NCBI GenBank assembly: GCA_937920495.1
Contig: CALEUQ010000005.1
Coordinates: forward strand, 16,024 to 80,023
Direction of reading: 5' to 3'
DNA from: an uncultured bacterium
Lineage (GTDB): Bacteria > Spirochaetota > UBA4802 > UB4802
Length of the DNA stretch: 64,000 nucleotides
Shown here: positions 43,522-53,796 of the stretch, piece by piece
How the letters are laid out: every line of letters begins with the position of its first letter
How positions within the stretch are numbered: the stretch's first letter is position 1
Translations under genes and position numbers: made by a program
Notes under the pieces: generated by a model
Told to the model about the DNA's origin: nothing
Seen by the model: only the letters and a program-made list of their open reading frames with translations
Databases searched by the model: none

Positions 43522-45318
43522 TTAATCTATCTTTAAAATTGTAAGGAATGCTTCCTGTGGTATTTCCACAGATCCAATCTGCTTCAGGCGCTTTTTCCCT
43601 TCTTTCTGCTTTTCAAGTAGTTTACGCTTACGGGTGATATCTCCGCCGTAGCACTTTGCCGTGACATTTTTCCTGAGTGGTGAAATATTTTCACGGGCAA
43701 TGATGCGAGAGCCTATCGCCGCCTGAATTGGAATTCTAAATTGCTGTCGAGGTATAATTTCTTTGAGTTTTTCAATAATGTCACGCCCACGTTTGTATGC
43801 TTTATCTTTATGAACCATAAATGACAGCGCATCAACTGGCTCTTCGTTAACCAGAATATCTACTTTAACAATATCAGAAGCTCTATAATCAGTAAGTTCA
43901 TAATCAAATGATGCATATCCACGGGTACAAGATTTAAGCTTATCATAGAAGTTAAACATTATTTCAGCTAATGGTATTTCGTAGGTCAACTGTACACGCG
44001 TTTGATCAATATACTCCATTCTTTTGTGGATTCCACGGCATTCGCTGACCAATGCCATTATGTTCCCAATGTATTCTGATGGGGTGATAATAGTTGCATC
44101 CACAAACGGTTCTTCAATGCGTTCAATTTGAGAAGGGTCAGGCATTTTTACAGGGTTATCTATCATCACAGTTTTACCATCTGTCAACACTACTCTGTAT
44201 TCAACCGTTGGTGCCGTAGTAACAAGCGCCAGCCCAAATTCTCGCTCCAAGCGTTCCTGCACAATTTCCATATGCAAAAGACCTAAATAGCCACACCTGA
44301 ATCCAAAACCCAATGCATACGAATTATCCGGTTCAAAAAATAGTGCCGCATCATTTAATTTTAATTTGTATAGTGCTTCTTTTAAATCATCATAATCGTC
44401 ACTTACTGATGGATAAAGGCCTGAGAATACCATTGGCTTTGCTTCTCTAAATCCAACAATTGGCCGGGTCACTGGATTCTGTGCAGATGTTATGGTGTCT
44501 CCGGTGCGTGTGTCAGTAAGCTGCTTTATTCCAGCAGTAATATAACCAACCTGGCCAGCAGTAAGCTGTGGGCGCTTTTCTCTTTTTAGTCTGAAATGGC
44601 CAACTTCGGTTACTTCATATTGTTTATGGTTTGAGAAAAGCATTATGACATCATCTTCTTTCACTGTTCCGTCAAAAATTCTTACTTTTGTAACAACGCC
44701 AACATACTGATCAAAATATGAGTCGAATATTAAAGCTTTTAATGGTGCATCAGGGTTACCCTGTGGTGCAGGTATGCGTTCTACTATTGCTTCTAATAAT
44801 TCATCTATGCCTATACCTTCCCGTGCTGATACGCAGATGGCAGTTTCGGGATCAAGTCCCAAGCTTTTTTTAATGCTTTCTTTTGTACGGGTTATATCGG
44901 CATTGGGCATGTCTATTTTATTTATTACTGGCACTATAGTTAGATCGTTTTCTAAAGCTAAATACATATTGGCAATTGTTTGTGCTTCTACACCCTGAGT
45001 TGCGTCAACAAGTAGCAAAACTCCTTCACACGCTGCTAATGCACGTGAAACTTCATAGGTAAAATCCACATGCCCGGGTGTATCAATTAGATTGAATGTA
45101 TATGTATTTCCATCTTTTGAGTGATAGCTAAGTGTAATAACATTTGCCTTTATGGTTATGCCGCGCTCACGTTCAATGTCCATATCATCAAGAAGCTGAT
45201 CAACGTGATTGCGCGGATCAATGGCATTACACCTCTCAATAATGCGATCGGCAAGAGTTGACTTGCCATGGTCAATATGTGCAATAATAGAAAAATTTCG
45301 TATCAGCGACTGTTTCAT
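43522..45318 (-). CDS. lepA: Elongation factor 4 (LepA) GTPase
   Basis: 598 residues, normal length. GTPase motifs are [14 protein letters not shown] (G1), RGIT (G2), DTPGHVDF (G3), NKID (G4) and SAREG (G5). The EF-G-like domains follow, and the LepA-specific C-terminus is present with [20 protein letters not shown]. It binds ribosomes and is thought to promote back-translocation or late 30S assembly. Nothing in the sequence is abnormal. It is divergent from the phosphoesterase gene (205-bp spacer). Confidence 0.98.
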   Translation of the reverse strand: MKQSLIRNFSIIAHIDHGKSTLADRIIERCNAIDPRNHVDQLLDDMDIERERGITIKANVITLSYHSKDGNTYTFNLIDTPGHVDFTYEVSRALAACEGVLLLVDATQGVEAQTIANMYLALENDLTIVPVINKIDMPNADITRTKESIKKSLGLDPETAICVSAREGIGIDELLEAIVERIPAPQGNPDAPLKALIFDSYFDQYVGVVTKVRIFDGTVKEDDVIMLFSNHKQYEVTEVGHFRLKREKRPQLTAGQVGYITAGIKQLTDTRTGDTITSAQNPVTRPIVGFREAKPMVFSGLYPSVSDDYDDLKEALYKLKLNDAALFFEPDNSYALGFGFRCGYLGLLHMEIVQERLEREFGLALVTTAPTVEYRVVLTDGKTVMIDNPVKMPDPSQIERIEEPFVDATIITPSEYIGNIMALVSECRGIHKRMEYIDQTRVQLTYEIPLAEIMFNFYDKLKSCTRGYASFDYELTDYRASDIVKVDILVNEEPVDALSFMVHKDKAYKRGRDIIEKLKEIIPRQQFRIPIQAAIGSRIIARENISPLRKNVTAKCYGGDITRKRKLLEKQKEGKKRLKQIGSVEIPQEAFLTILKID

Positions 45319-45523
45319 AGGATAGTTGCCTTTTTCAGGTAACGTTATGTATACTACAAAATGTATGAATACTATTATAGCGTGCTTTTAATGAAAAAAT
45401 GCGGTTTTATAATAAAAAATTCTTGTTTAATGACTATGAGCTTGTTATTGATAAATAAAGCAAGTTATTTTTTTCTGGTTATGTTTAACAAAAAAATTTG
45501 TTGTAGAGAAGAGTAATACGATT

Positions 45524-45979
45524 ATGAAGATTTTAGTAATTTCAGATACTCATGGAAATATTCACAAACTAAAGAATATCATAGAAGCTGAAGAATCGTT
45601 TGATTGTCTCATCCACTGTGGTGATGGCATAAATGATTTGATTCACGTGGTTATTCCAAAAGGTGTACTGCTGATTACAGTGTGTGGGAATATTGATAGG
45701 GCACGGGGTATTAATGGGCAGACAGCTATTGTTGAAAATATCAATGGCTATAAATTTTTTATCACACATGGCGATATGTTTGGCGCTCATCAGGATATTA
45801 CAGGAGTATGGTCTGAAGCAAAACGGCTGGGTTGCGATATTGCATGTTTTGGTCATACTCATCGACCAATGAATGATGATGCAGGCCCATACATGTTTAA
45901 TCCGGGAGCAGCGCAAAGTGGCATGTATGGTGTAATTAACATAAATAATGGAATAAAAGGGGAATTGAAAAGAGTGTAA
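45524..45979 (+). CDS. YfcE/MJ0936-type metallophosphoesterase
   Basis: 151 residues, full length. Metal-binding motifs are ISDTHGN (about 6-12), HCGDGIND (about 31-38), CGNIDRARG, FITHGDMFG and CFGHTHRPMN. It is a small cytoplasmic phosphodiesterase with two metal ions; natural substrates for this family are not settled. GAAGAG precedes the ATG by about ten bases. It lies alone between lepA and the large HD-GYP gene and ends 53 bp before the latter's stop. Confidence 0.92.
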   Translation: MKILVISDTHGNIHKLKNIIEAEESFDCLIHCGDGINDLIHVVIPKGVLLITVCGNIDRARGINGQTAIVENINGYKFFITHGDMFGAHQDITGVWSEAKRLGCDIACFGHTHRPMNDDAGPYMFNPGAAQSGMYGVININNGIKGELKRV

Positions 45980-46032
45980 ATTAGATATATATTTGCCGTC
46001 TAAGGCAGTTGATGCGCACCCGGTTGTAATTT

Positions 46033-49000
46033 TTACAGTAATGTATTTTTTATTTCAAGGAATTTACTGTGATTTTTTATAAATGCACTAACAATAACCG
46101 GATCAAAATATATACCAGATTTATCAGTTATAATTTTAACAGCCTTTTCATGTGGATACGCCTGCTTGTAAGGACGTTGCGAAACAAGAGCATCATATAC
46201 ATCTGCAATAGCTACTATACGTGCCGATAACGGGATTTCACGCCCTTTTAATCCTTTTGGATATCCGGAGCCGTTCCATCGTTCATGGTGATAATATGCA
46301 ATTTCCTTGCCTAAATTAAGGTATGATCGGCCTGTAACTTTTTGCTCAGCTTCGGCTATGGTTTCTGCTCCAATTATTGTATGCTGCTTCATAATTTCAA
46401 ATTCATACTCAGTTAACTTTCCCGGCTTAAGTAAAATATGGTCAGGAATGCCAACTTTGCCAATGTCATGAAGCAAACAGGAGTTTACAAGATCTCGTAT
46501 GTAATCATGTGTAATATAATTATTATATTCGGGGTGTTGTGATAACTCAAAAGCTAATATTTCAACATAACGCATAATTCGCTCTAAATGCATCCCTGTT
46601 TCTTTGTTTCTGTATTCAGCTAATTTTGCAAGCGAAACGATAGTTACTAATTGCGCCTGATGAAGTCGTTGATTGAGTTCATGTGATTCTGCTTCAAGAC
46701 GTTTTTTCTCGCTTATATCAATAAAGAAATAAAGACGTGCAAATGGTATATCATGGTCATCATGAAGAAGTGATGACATGCACAATGTTGTTAGTATATC
46801 GCCGGATTTTTTCAGCATTGCAATTTCAGTATACGGTTGATATATAATTGAATATGATTCATGGTTTGCAGATGATTTGGGATAGTTATTTTCAAAATAA
46901 ATTAATTTGTTAAGTGGAGTATTTAAAATTTCAAATGGTTGATAACCTAATATTGTTGAAGCACCTTTATTCCAGCTTGTTATTATACCACTCAGGTCGG
47001 TTGTGATAATACCTATCATTTCGTTCTGTAAAATCTTTTCCTGAAATTCGGTAAGGTTTTGTATATGGGCTTCCATTTGTTTTTTTCGCTCTATATCGCG
47101 TGCCACTATCTGAATGCCTGCGGTATTATCAAGAGGGACTACACTCATGGCAAGTTCATACCAGCTATATTTGCCATTACGGGTATATAATTGCATTTCA
47201 AAAGGCTGGGGATTGGTGCCACTTTTTAATGCATGTTCCATTATGGTGTGCAATATATGTTTTTCGTTTTTGTCAATAAAATCAAAAATTGAAGGTTTGC
47301 GGGAATCAGGATAATCAAAGAGTTTGTAAAAGATGGAATTTCCATATACTATTTCTCCATCAGCTGTACATAAAAGAATTATATCCTGAGTATTCTCTAC
47401 CAGGTTGCGGTACTTAAGTTCTGATTTTACAAGTTCGTCCTGATTGCGCTTTCGACTGATCTCAACTGCTGCTGCGTTAAGCAACAAGCCAATAAAGTCT
47501 TTATTCTCATTATTCGAAGACGGGTCAAGAGCTATCGCTATACTGCCTTCTATGCGTTGTTTGGAACCTATAGGATAGATTGTTATAATTTCATTCCGTA
47601 ATTGTGATAGGAGCAAATTTTTTGTATTATTATCTATACCTGGAAATGTTTTTTCTATTGCTTGCTGCAAACCAGACTTATCTTCAATTATAATTTCTTT
47701 TCCGGTTTTAATAACTTCAAAAAATGGTATATTAGAATAATTGTTCAAATCAAGTTTTACATGTAAAATGTTATCATGTGCAACATCCTGCAATATTTTC
47801 AGAAAATCTTCAGGGAAGACATCTACAATCTGAAGGGTGTTAACATCATTGCAGAGTAGTGTCACAATACTAAATCTGGCGCCTAACGCGTGTAATGACT
47901 TGGTAATATAATGTATGCTTTCTTTTATTGTATGAGCTTGCTTTATATGATATAAAGTATTTGCCACTAATTCTAACTTTTTTTGCTTTTCTTTCAATTC
48001 TTTGGTTTGCTTATCAACTTCTTCAGCAAGTGCTAAACTAAATTTTTCTATCTTCTGCTCGGCAACAATTCTGGTTGTGATATCTTCAAGGATATTAACT
48101 ACCAAAGAAACCATGCCTGAAGGTGCATGTATGGGTGAAGCGGTATACTTAAAATAACGTGAATCATCAGAATAAAGATTTTTCTGTTCGCGTATAATAG
48201 CAGATCCCTGAGCCATTACTCTGCTGGCTAAACAATCATGGCAGGGTTCATCTTTATGAGCTAAAATTTCGTAGCATTTTTTGTTCACAGGATGTTCTAT
48301 AGAAAACCATTCTTTGAAAGTATCATTAGTTTCAATTATACTATAATCTTTATTGATAACAAACATTGCCATTGGTATGGCATTAATAAGCGATGAATAT
48401 TTTGATTCAGAGATGATAATTTTATTTTGGTACCGGTACTGCCTGAGTCCGTTAGCAATTAACCGTGCAATAAGTTCTAACGTAGCAAATTCATTTTCAT
48501 CTAGTATTGTGTGATGTTTAGGATATACAATATCAAATGAACCTATGATTTCTTTCTCAGCGATAAGTGGGAATGATACAACGCCACCAAAATCAGGAGA
48601 TTGAAGAATTTGTTTTTGCAAGTCAATTGTAAGTAGCCGGGATAAATCTTTACTGGCCTGAGAGAAATCGCTTACAATTTTTTCTAAAGGGTATATTGCT
48701 TTGTTGTAAGCTGTATTGGGAATATTTATGGTATCGGATAGTATAAGATATCCTCTCAAAATTGAGAATAGTATGCTTTTAGTAAATATTTTTCTGTTAG
48801 CAATAAGCTTTTTAATATTGATGGTATTAAACTCTATATTTAATGCATTATCATTTAACTGAGGTAAAAAATTTTTTAAAATGTTTAGTTCCGGGAATAT
48901 CAATAAGTGATCACTGCCGTCGATGTTCGATAGACATGAAATATTAAATACAGGTATTTTTAAATTAAAAATAAGGGATTTTACTTGATTTATATATTCG

Positions 49001-49092
49001 TAAATAGAGAAAGTTGTGTTATCTATATTTGCTATTTGAAGTAAATATTTTACAGGATACGTATCTTCAGCAAAATTGGTGGCGTTATTCAT
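46033..49092 (-). CDS. Large GAF/PAS sensor with HD-GYP output
   Basis: 1019 residues from the ATG at 49092, eight bases after AAGGG; the longer frame to 49170 has no site. In order: a GAF-like region (about 150-240), a PAS domain (about 245-355) with a Cys-rich insert (KDEPCHDC), a coiled-coil linker, a second GAF (about 395-555), two PAS domains (about 565-690 and 695-805), and HD-GYP (about 825-1000) with LHDIGKVGIPDHILLKPGKL and YYHHERWNGSGYPKGLKG. No membrane helices, so it is cytoplasmic. HD-GYP is intact, so cyclic-di-GMP hydrolysis is likely, gated by several inputs. No GGDEF partner is nearby. Confidence 0.9.
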   Translation of the reverse strand: MNNATNFAEDTYPVKYLLQIANIDNTTFSIYEYINQVKSLIFNLKIPVFNISCLSNIDGSDHLLIFPELNILKNFLPQLNDNALNIEFNTINIKKLIANRKIFTKSILFSILRGYLILSDTINIPNTAYNKAIYPLEKIVSDFSQASKDLSRLLTIDLQKQILQSPDFGGVVSFPLIAEKEIIGSFDIVYPKHHTILDENEFATLELIARLIANGLRQYRYQNKIIISESKYSSLINAIPMAMFVINKDYSIIETNDTFKEWFSIEHPVNKKCYEILAHKDEPCHDCLASRVMAQGSAIIREQKNLYSDDSRYFKYTASPIHAPSGMVSLVVNILEDITTRIVAEQKIEKFSLALAEEVDKQTKELKEKQKKLELVANTLYHIKQAHTIKESIHYITKSLHALGARFSIVTLLCNDVNTLQIVDVFPEDFLKILQDVAHDNILHVKLDLNNYSNIPFFEVIKTGKEIIIEDKSGLQQAIEKTFPGIDNNTKNLLLSQLRNEIITIYPIGSKQRIEGSIAIALDPSSNNENKDFIGLLLNAAAVEISRKRNQDELVKSELKYRNLVENTQDIILLCTADGEIVYGNSIFYKLFDYPDSRKPSIFDFIDKNEKHILHTIMEHALKSGTNPQPFEMQLYTRNGKYSWYELAMSVVPLDNTAGIQIVARDIERKKQMEAHIQNLTEFQEKILQNEMIGIITTDLSGIITSWNKGASTILGYQPFEILNTPLNKLIYFENNYPKSSANHESYSIIYQPYTEIAMLKKSGDILTTLCMSSLLHDDHDIPFARLYFFIDISEKKRLEAESHELNQRLHQAQLVTIVSLAKLAEYRNKETGMHLERIMRYVEILAFELSQHPEYNNYITHDYIRDLVNSCLLHDIGKVGIPDHILLKPGKLTEYEFEIMKQHTIIGAETIAEAEQKVTGRSYLNLGKEIAYYHHERWNGSGYPKGLKGREIPLSARIVAIADVYDALVSQRPYKQAYPHEKAVKIITDKSGIYFDPVIVSAFIKNHSKFLEIKNTLL

Positions 49093-49358
49093 TAAATTAA
49101 CCCTTTTGCAAGGATTATGCAAAAAACTCAACAACACCACAATACAATCGAGAGCGTAAAAAATCAACAAAAATATTCAGTCCAGCAGGTTTTTTTTAGG
49201 ATAAATGCCTATTTACTAACGCATCTACATATTGTTGCGTGAGATATAAATTTTGAATTTGTATTTTTTTGGTATTGATTATTCTTAAAGATTATTTTAT
49301 TAAGAATTAAATGTACAAATGCTGTACGCTTTAGCAACTGTTGTGTAGAGTGAACTGT

Positions 49359-49390
49359 AATTTTTTGGCTAATTAAGTAATTTTGGGAAA
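49359..49390 (+). repeat. Dispersed repeat family 2, left arm
   Basis: TTTTTTGGCTAATTAAGTAA followed by TTTTGGGAAA matches the left arm of the inverted element at 16625-16652 with only three or four differences. Confidence 0.6.
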
Positions 49391-49394
49391 GCGG

Positions 49395-49502
49395 TGTCAT
49401 TCTGAACTTGATTCAGAATCTCTCTACTCATGTCATTGCGAACTTGATTCGGAATCTTTAGTTCCTGAATCGAGCCTGTCCCGATGCCAATCGGGAACCT
49501 GT
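49395..49502 (+). repeat. Dispersed repeat family 3, block 2
   Basis: Two palindromic units (GTCATTCTGAACTTGATTCA then GAATC; GTCATTGCGAACTTGATTCG then GAATC). They are followed by CTTTAGTTCCTGAATCGAGC and the stem CCCGAT-GCCA-ATCGGG. The same order occurs at 63883-63945. Confidence 0.75.
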
Positions 49503-49628
49503 GAAATACATTATTTTATGCATAATTTTTATCCCAAAAATACAGAATGAGTGATTTTGTTCTTTACGCAGTAATAAGGGGAAATATCATTAATAAAAAT
49601 ATATAGTATAACAATTACAGGAGCATGT

Positions 49629-50762
49629 ATGACAGCATTAATACACATTTCCGACACACATTTAGGCTTTAATGATTATGACAAAATTAATGATGAAGGT
49701 ATTAATCAGCGTGAAGTTGATGTATATAACGCATTTGCAAAAGCTGTTGATGGTATTGTAGAGGCTAAACCTGATTTTGTTATCCACACCGGGGATTTGT
49801 TTCACCGTTCTTCGCCTTCCAATCGCGCACTCATTCAGGGGTTGCAGCATATAAAAAGAATAACAAAAGCAGGAATTCCATTTATCGTTATAGCCGGAAA
49901 TCACAGTACACCTAAAACCATATATACAAGCCCCATATTGCAGGCGTTACAGAGTATTGAAAATGTATATGCAGTGTATAATGGGCACTATGAATGCGTT
50001 TCCATTGATGGAATACATTTCCATTGCCTGCCACATATTGCAGATGATACTCAGTATATAGAACAAATACAAAAAGTAGAGCCAAAAAGCGGGAATAATA
50101 TATTATTGATGCACACATCGGTAGGTAAAGACTATCTGCTTGATGAATATGGTGAAAGGATTTTCCCGGCAGAGTACTTTTCACTTTTGCAAGAGTTTGA
50201 TTACGTAGCACTGGGGCACTGGCATAATTTTCAGGTTCTGCCACAATGGGATAATGTGTGCTACAGTGGTTCCACGGAGCGCTTCAGCGATAGGGAAGCT
50301 TCTAAGCAAAAGGGTTTTGTTACAGTTACTATCGGTACTGAAACTAAAATACAATTTACACCTATACCAATACGGGATTGGGTGCGGTTTGATATAAAGA
50401 AGTGCAGTGAGCGCTCAGTGGATGATATCAAAAAAGCAATTGCAGAGTTTACTTCAAAGACAAATGATGGAGCAATCGTGAGTATCTATCTTCATGATAT
50501 TGAGCAGCATCAGAGTGTTGCAATTAGCAATATGTGGATTGCACAGCAGTTTCCGCAGGCACTTGTTGTATTGCCTAAAAGGATATTTAAGGTACAGCAT
50601 AGCCATACTTCATCATCCATGAAATATGTTTCAATTGATGAATTGTTTACGGCGTATTGTAAAAACCAGATTAATGATGAAAAAGAAAGGAAGGCTGTGT
50701 TAACTTTGGGTACACAATATTTTTTAAAATACCGTCAACAATCAAGTGATGTAAAGGAATAG
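49629..50762 (+). CDS. sbcD: SbcD: nuclease subunit of the SbcCD DNA-repair complex
   Basis: 377 residues. The five Mre11-type phosphoesterase motifs are visible: ISDTHLGF (about 7-14), HTGDLFHRS (about 54-62), IAGNHSTPK, LMHTSVG and ALGHWHNFQ. The C-terminal third is the capping and SbcC-binding region. With SbcC it forms a complex that opens hairpins and cuts blocked DNA ends. CAGGAG precedes the ATG. sbcC starts three bases after its stop, so the subunits are translated from one message. Confidence 0.95.
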   Translation: MTALIHISDTHLGFNDYDKINDEGINQREVDVYNAFAKAVDGIVEAKPDFVIHTGDLFHRSSPSNRALIQGLQHIKRITKAGIPFIVIAGNHSTPKTIYTSPILQALQSIENVYAVYNGHYECVSIDGIHFHCLPHIADDTQYIEQIQKVEPKSGNNILLMHTSVGKDYLLDEYGERIFPAEYFSLLQEFDYVALGHWHNFQVLPQWDNVCYSGSTERFSDREASKQKGFVTVTIGTETKIQFTPIPIRDWVRFDIKKCSERSVDDIKKAIAEFTSKTNDGAIVSIYLHDIEQHQSVAISNMWIAQQFPQALVVLPKRIFKVQHSHTSSSMKYVSIDELFTAYCKNQINDEKERKAVLTLGTQYFLKYRQQSSDVKE

Positions 50763-50765
50763 CCT

Positions 50766-53165
50766 ATGATTATACAGACGCTTGCTTTAAAAAATTTTAG
50801 ACAATATACAGACATCAGCATCCAGTTTAAAGAAGGGCTCATTGGTATAATTGGAAAAAACGGCAGTGGCAAAAGTACGCTTTTTAATGCAATTGTGTGT
50901 GCGCTATACGGTGTGTTGCCAACCACCAGAGAGTATATTCGCTCTGCCTATGCTGATAGTAATGCCACGGTTAGAATTGAATTGGTATTTGAAATCGATA
51001 GCAATCAGTATCGTGTCATCAGGGAATATAGAGGCAAAAGTTTACAGGCACATGCTTCATTATACAAAAATGATGCGGCGATAGCAACCGGTGCTACTGA
51101 TGTAACAAACACCTTAGAAGATATAATTGGCATGCCGCAGGATGCCTTCATGCATTCATTATTTGCAGCGCAGGGTGAACTGCGACAAATATCAGAAACC
51201 AGTGGTGCTGATCGCAGAGAGCTCATCCGAAAAATAATGGGCTTCAGTATGGTAGATGATATCTTGCAGATGATTCGCAATGATAGGAATGACAAAAAAA
51301 GATTTATTGAAGGGCAGCAGGTAATGCTTTTAAGTGAAGATGATATAAAGGCAAAAGAATCTGCACGTGAGGACTATAATAAGGAACTATCGCACAAAGA
51401 AAAGGCAGTACATGAATTACAGAAAAAATATGAATCACTTGCACAAAAGTTTGATGTGACACAGAAAAAGTTTGAAGAGCAGCAGAGGCTTTATAGAAAA
51501 CACAATGATCTGGTCCAGAAAAAGATGCAACAACAGGCACATCTGGATAATTGCATAACAAATATTGACGAGGCAAAAAAACGACTAACACAGCTGGAAA
51601 ATGCAAAAGCTGAACGTGAACAACTTTTGGTACAAGAACAGAAGTATAATACATTGAAGCATAAAAAAGAGCAGCTTGAGCATGCGCGCGCAATGAACAT
51701 AAAAAAGCAAGCGCTACAAAAACAATATGATGAGCTTGCTGTAGAGCTACATGAAAAAGAAAAGAGTATAAAGGCAGAGCAGGATGAGCTGCAAAAAATT
51801 AATCACCTTGAAGGAATGATTACACAATATGACACCACAAAGAAAGAAAAAGAAAAAACAATGAAGTCATTGCAGGATAAGCTGTATGCATTAAAGGAGC
51901 AGATAGGCGGCATTGAAAAGTCGGTCAAAGATCGCACAACACACATTGAGCAGATTAAAAAGCTTGGAAGGGAAGCTGAATGCCCGGTATGTTTGCGTCC
52001 TTTGCATGAAGCGTATGATGCAACGATAGCACGCCTTTTGGCCGAAATTGAAGGGTATGAAAAAAAAGAAAAGGCGCAGTTACAGAGTGAAGTAGAAAAA
52101 GCGCAGGTAATGATAAAAGACGTCGAGAGCGCATTGAAAGATATTGAAACACAGCTCACTAATATGCAAAAGCAGAAAGCACAACTATTAGAAAAAAAGA
52201 AAAATGTTGAAAAGTCACTTGCTGAATTAAATAAGAAAAAAGGAAATCTTAATCTGATTCATTCACAATTACAGGAATTGGGTGCTGTTACATTTGATGA
52301 TCAGGAATATGAAAGGGTGGTGAAAGAACTTGCTGTGCTTGAAGCTGTTCACACCAGGTTTATTGGATTGGATGCTCAGATACGGGAAATTCCTGATGTG
52401 TGGCAAAAAATTGAAAAGCTTGAAAAACAGCAGGAAACTCTTTCTTCTGAAATAAAGAAGATATATGAAGATATAGCTACGTTAGGATTTTCTGAACAAG
52501 TATATAATGATATTAAGAAAGAATATGATTCTGTATTGCAGCAAAAAGAAAATATAACAAAACAATTTAATGAGGAAAAAATACTATATAATAATATTAA
52601 AAATGAAATCAGCAAGATTGTCGATGAGCTTGAAAAAGATAAACTAAACCGTAAAAAAATTGAATCTGCAAAACAAGAATTTGAGTTATTGCAAAGACTT
52701 GAAAAAGTTATGGATGGCTTCAGGGAATCTGTACTGCAGATGGCAAAACCAGTTATTGCCAATTACGCCAGTAATCTTTTGAATCAGTTAACTAAAGGTC
52801 GCTATCAGGCAATTGTGATGGATGATAATTTTGACTTTTCAATCATAGATGATGGTAAAGAATATCCCATTAGCAGATTTTCAGGTGGTGAGATTGACTG
52901 TGCCAACTTATGCCTGCGAATTGCTATCAGCAATGCCATCAGGGATTTTAGTGGCAGCGGTGCTGTGGGATTTATGGCATTTGATGAAATCTTTGGAAGT
53001 CAGGACAATGAACGCCGTAATGCAATCATTAATGCATTGTACAGCCTTCAGGAACAATACCGCCAGATTTTTATCATTTCACATATTGATGATGTAAAAG
53101 AGTCTTTTCCTGCCATATTACATGTACAAACAACGCCTAATGGGTCAGTGGCAAAGTGGCTATGA
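50766..53165 (+). CDS. sbcC: SbcC: SMC-like ATPase subunit of the SbcCD complex
   Basis: 799 residues, at the short end for SbcC (E. coli 1048). Walker A is GIIGKNGSGKST (about 29-40), the zinc hook CPVC sits mid-coil at about 405-408, the ABC signature is SRFSGGEIDCANL (about 702-714), and Walker B is GFMAFDEIFGS (about 736-746). Between lie two long coiled coils rich in Lys, Glu and Gln. The arms are shorter than in E. coli, but all functional parts are present. It holds DNA ends together while SbcD cuts. One copy of the AACTATCGCACAA word lies inside (51385). Confidence 0.93.
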   Translation: MIIQTLALKNFRQYTDISIQFKEGLIGIIGKNGSGKSTLFNAIVCALYGVLPTTREYIRSAYADSNATVRIELVFEIDSNQYRVIREYRGKSLQAHASLYKNDAAIATGATDVTNTLEDIIGMPQDAFMHSLFAAQGELRQISETSGADRRELIRKIMGFSMVDDILQMIRNDRNDKKRFIEGQQVMLLSEDDIKAKESAREDYNKELSHKEKAVHELQKKYESLAQKFDVTQKKFEEQQRLYRKHNDLVQKKMQQQAHLDNCITNIDEAKKRLTQLENAKAEREQLLVQEQKYNTLKHKKEQLEHARAMNIKKQALQKQYDELAVELHEKEKSIKAEQDELQKINHLEGMITQYDTTKKEKEKTMKSLQDKLYALKEQIGGIEKSVKDRTTHIEQIKKLGREAECPVCLRPLHEAYDATIARLLAEIEGYEKKEKAQLQSEVEKAQVMIKDVESALKDIETQLTNMQKQKAQLLEKKKNVEKSLAELNKKKGNLNLIHSQLQELGAVTFDDQEYERVVKELAVLEAVHTRFIGLDAQIREIPDVWQKIEKLEKQQETLSSEIKKIYEDIATLGFSEQVYNDIKKEYDSVLQQKENITKQFNEEKILYNNIKNEISKIVDELEKDKLNRKKIESAKQEFELLQRLEKVMDGFRESVLQMAKPVIANYASNLLNQLTKGRYQAIVMDDNFDFSIIDDGKEYPISRFSGGEIDCANLCLRIAISNAIRDFSGSGAVGFMAFDEIFGSQDNERRNAIINALYSLQEQYRQIFIISHIDDVKESFPAILHVQTTPNGSVAKWL

Positions 53166-53331
53166 TAATGTAGTTGACTTTTGCTTTTCATTACGTTATA
53201 TTATAAAAAATTTTAAGTTGTATATTTATATGTGATGTGTGATATCTAAAGTGAGTAATTGCGTATGTGTTCAAAGCTTATGCGGTATCAACTCACATTA
53301 TAAAAATGTATTAATCTGGAGAGGATGAAGT

Positions 53332-53796
53332 ATGTCGCAAAAAAAACATTTAGTAATCTTCTTATTTATATTTGGGGGTATAGTAACTCTTGCTGGATTA
53401 AAATTAATAAACGATGCACGTGAAAGTTTACACTGGCCTAACACAGAAGGTGTAATAACACAATCTTTTATGAACTGGGATAAAGATAGACAACATTATG
53501 CTGATATTAAATACTCATTTGTTGTGGCAGGTGAAACAATAACCGGTTTTCAGATATCTACACGGGAATTCAATACATCAAGTGAAGAATTGTTAAAGGA
53601 ATATCCTGTGGGCAAAAAAGTTACAGTGTATTACGATCCTGATGATCCGTATAATTGTTATCTTGAGCCGGGTTATTCATGGCAAAGCTATCAGGCTTTT
53701 GTTTTGGGTGTCATTATTTTACTTGTTGCCATTGGAGTTGCAGTATTCTATAAAGAAAAACCCAAAGATAAAGAACATAAGGTAATAAAAGTATGA
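53332..53796 (+). CDS. DUF3592 membrane protein
   Basis: 154 residues. Two membrane helices (about 8-25 and 121-140) flank a strand-rich domain with the DUF3592 pattern: WPNTEGVITQSF, then YADIKYSFVVAGETITGFQI and GKKVTVYYDPDDPYNCYLEP. The function of the family is unknown. GGAGAGGATG precedes the ATG. It overlaps the DUF362 gene by four bases (ATGA) and so leads the 53.3-57.1 kb operon; the spacer before it (166 bp) is the likely promoter region. Confidence 0.85.
   Translation: MSQKKHLVIFLFIFGGIVTLAGLKLINDARESLHWPNTEGVITQSFMNWDKDRQHYADIKYSFVVAGETITGFQISTREFNTSSEELLKEYPVGKKVTVYYDPDDPYNCYLEPGYSWQSYQAFVLGVIILLVAIGVAVFYKEKPKDKEHKVIKV

Larger units (their letters stand above)
49093..49628. other. 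Intergenic spacer with family 2 and family 3 repeats
   Basis: 536 bp between the divergent HD-GYP and sbcD genes. It contains a family 2 left arm (49359-49390), a family 3 block (49395-49502) and a weak family 2 relative (about 49510-49545). A 63-codon minus frame at 49209-49400 runs into the repeats and has no ribosome site. No gene seen. Confidence 0.6.

Noticed and set aside
49209..49400. A 63-codon minus-strand frame before sbcD
   Set aside because: It runs into family 2 repeat sequence, has no ribosome site and is very AT-driven in composition.
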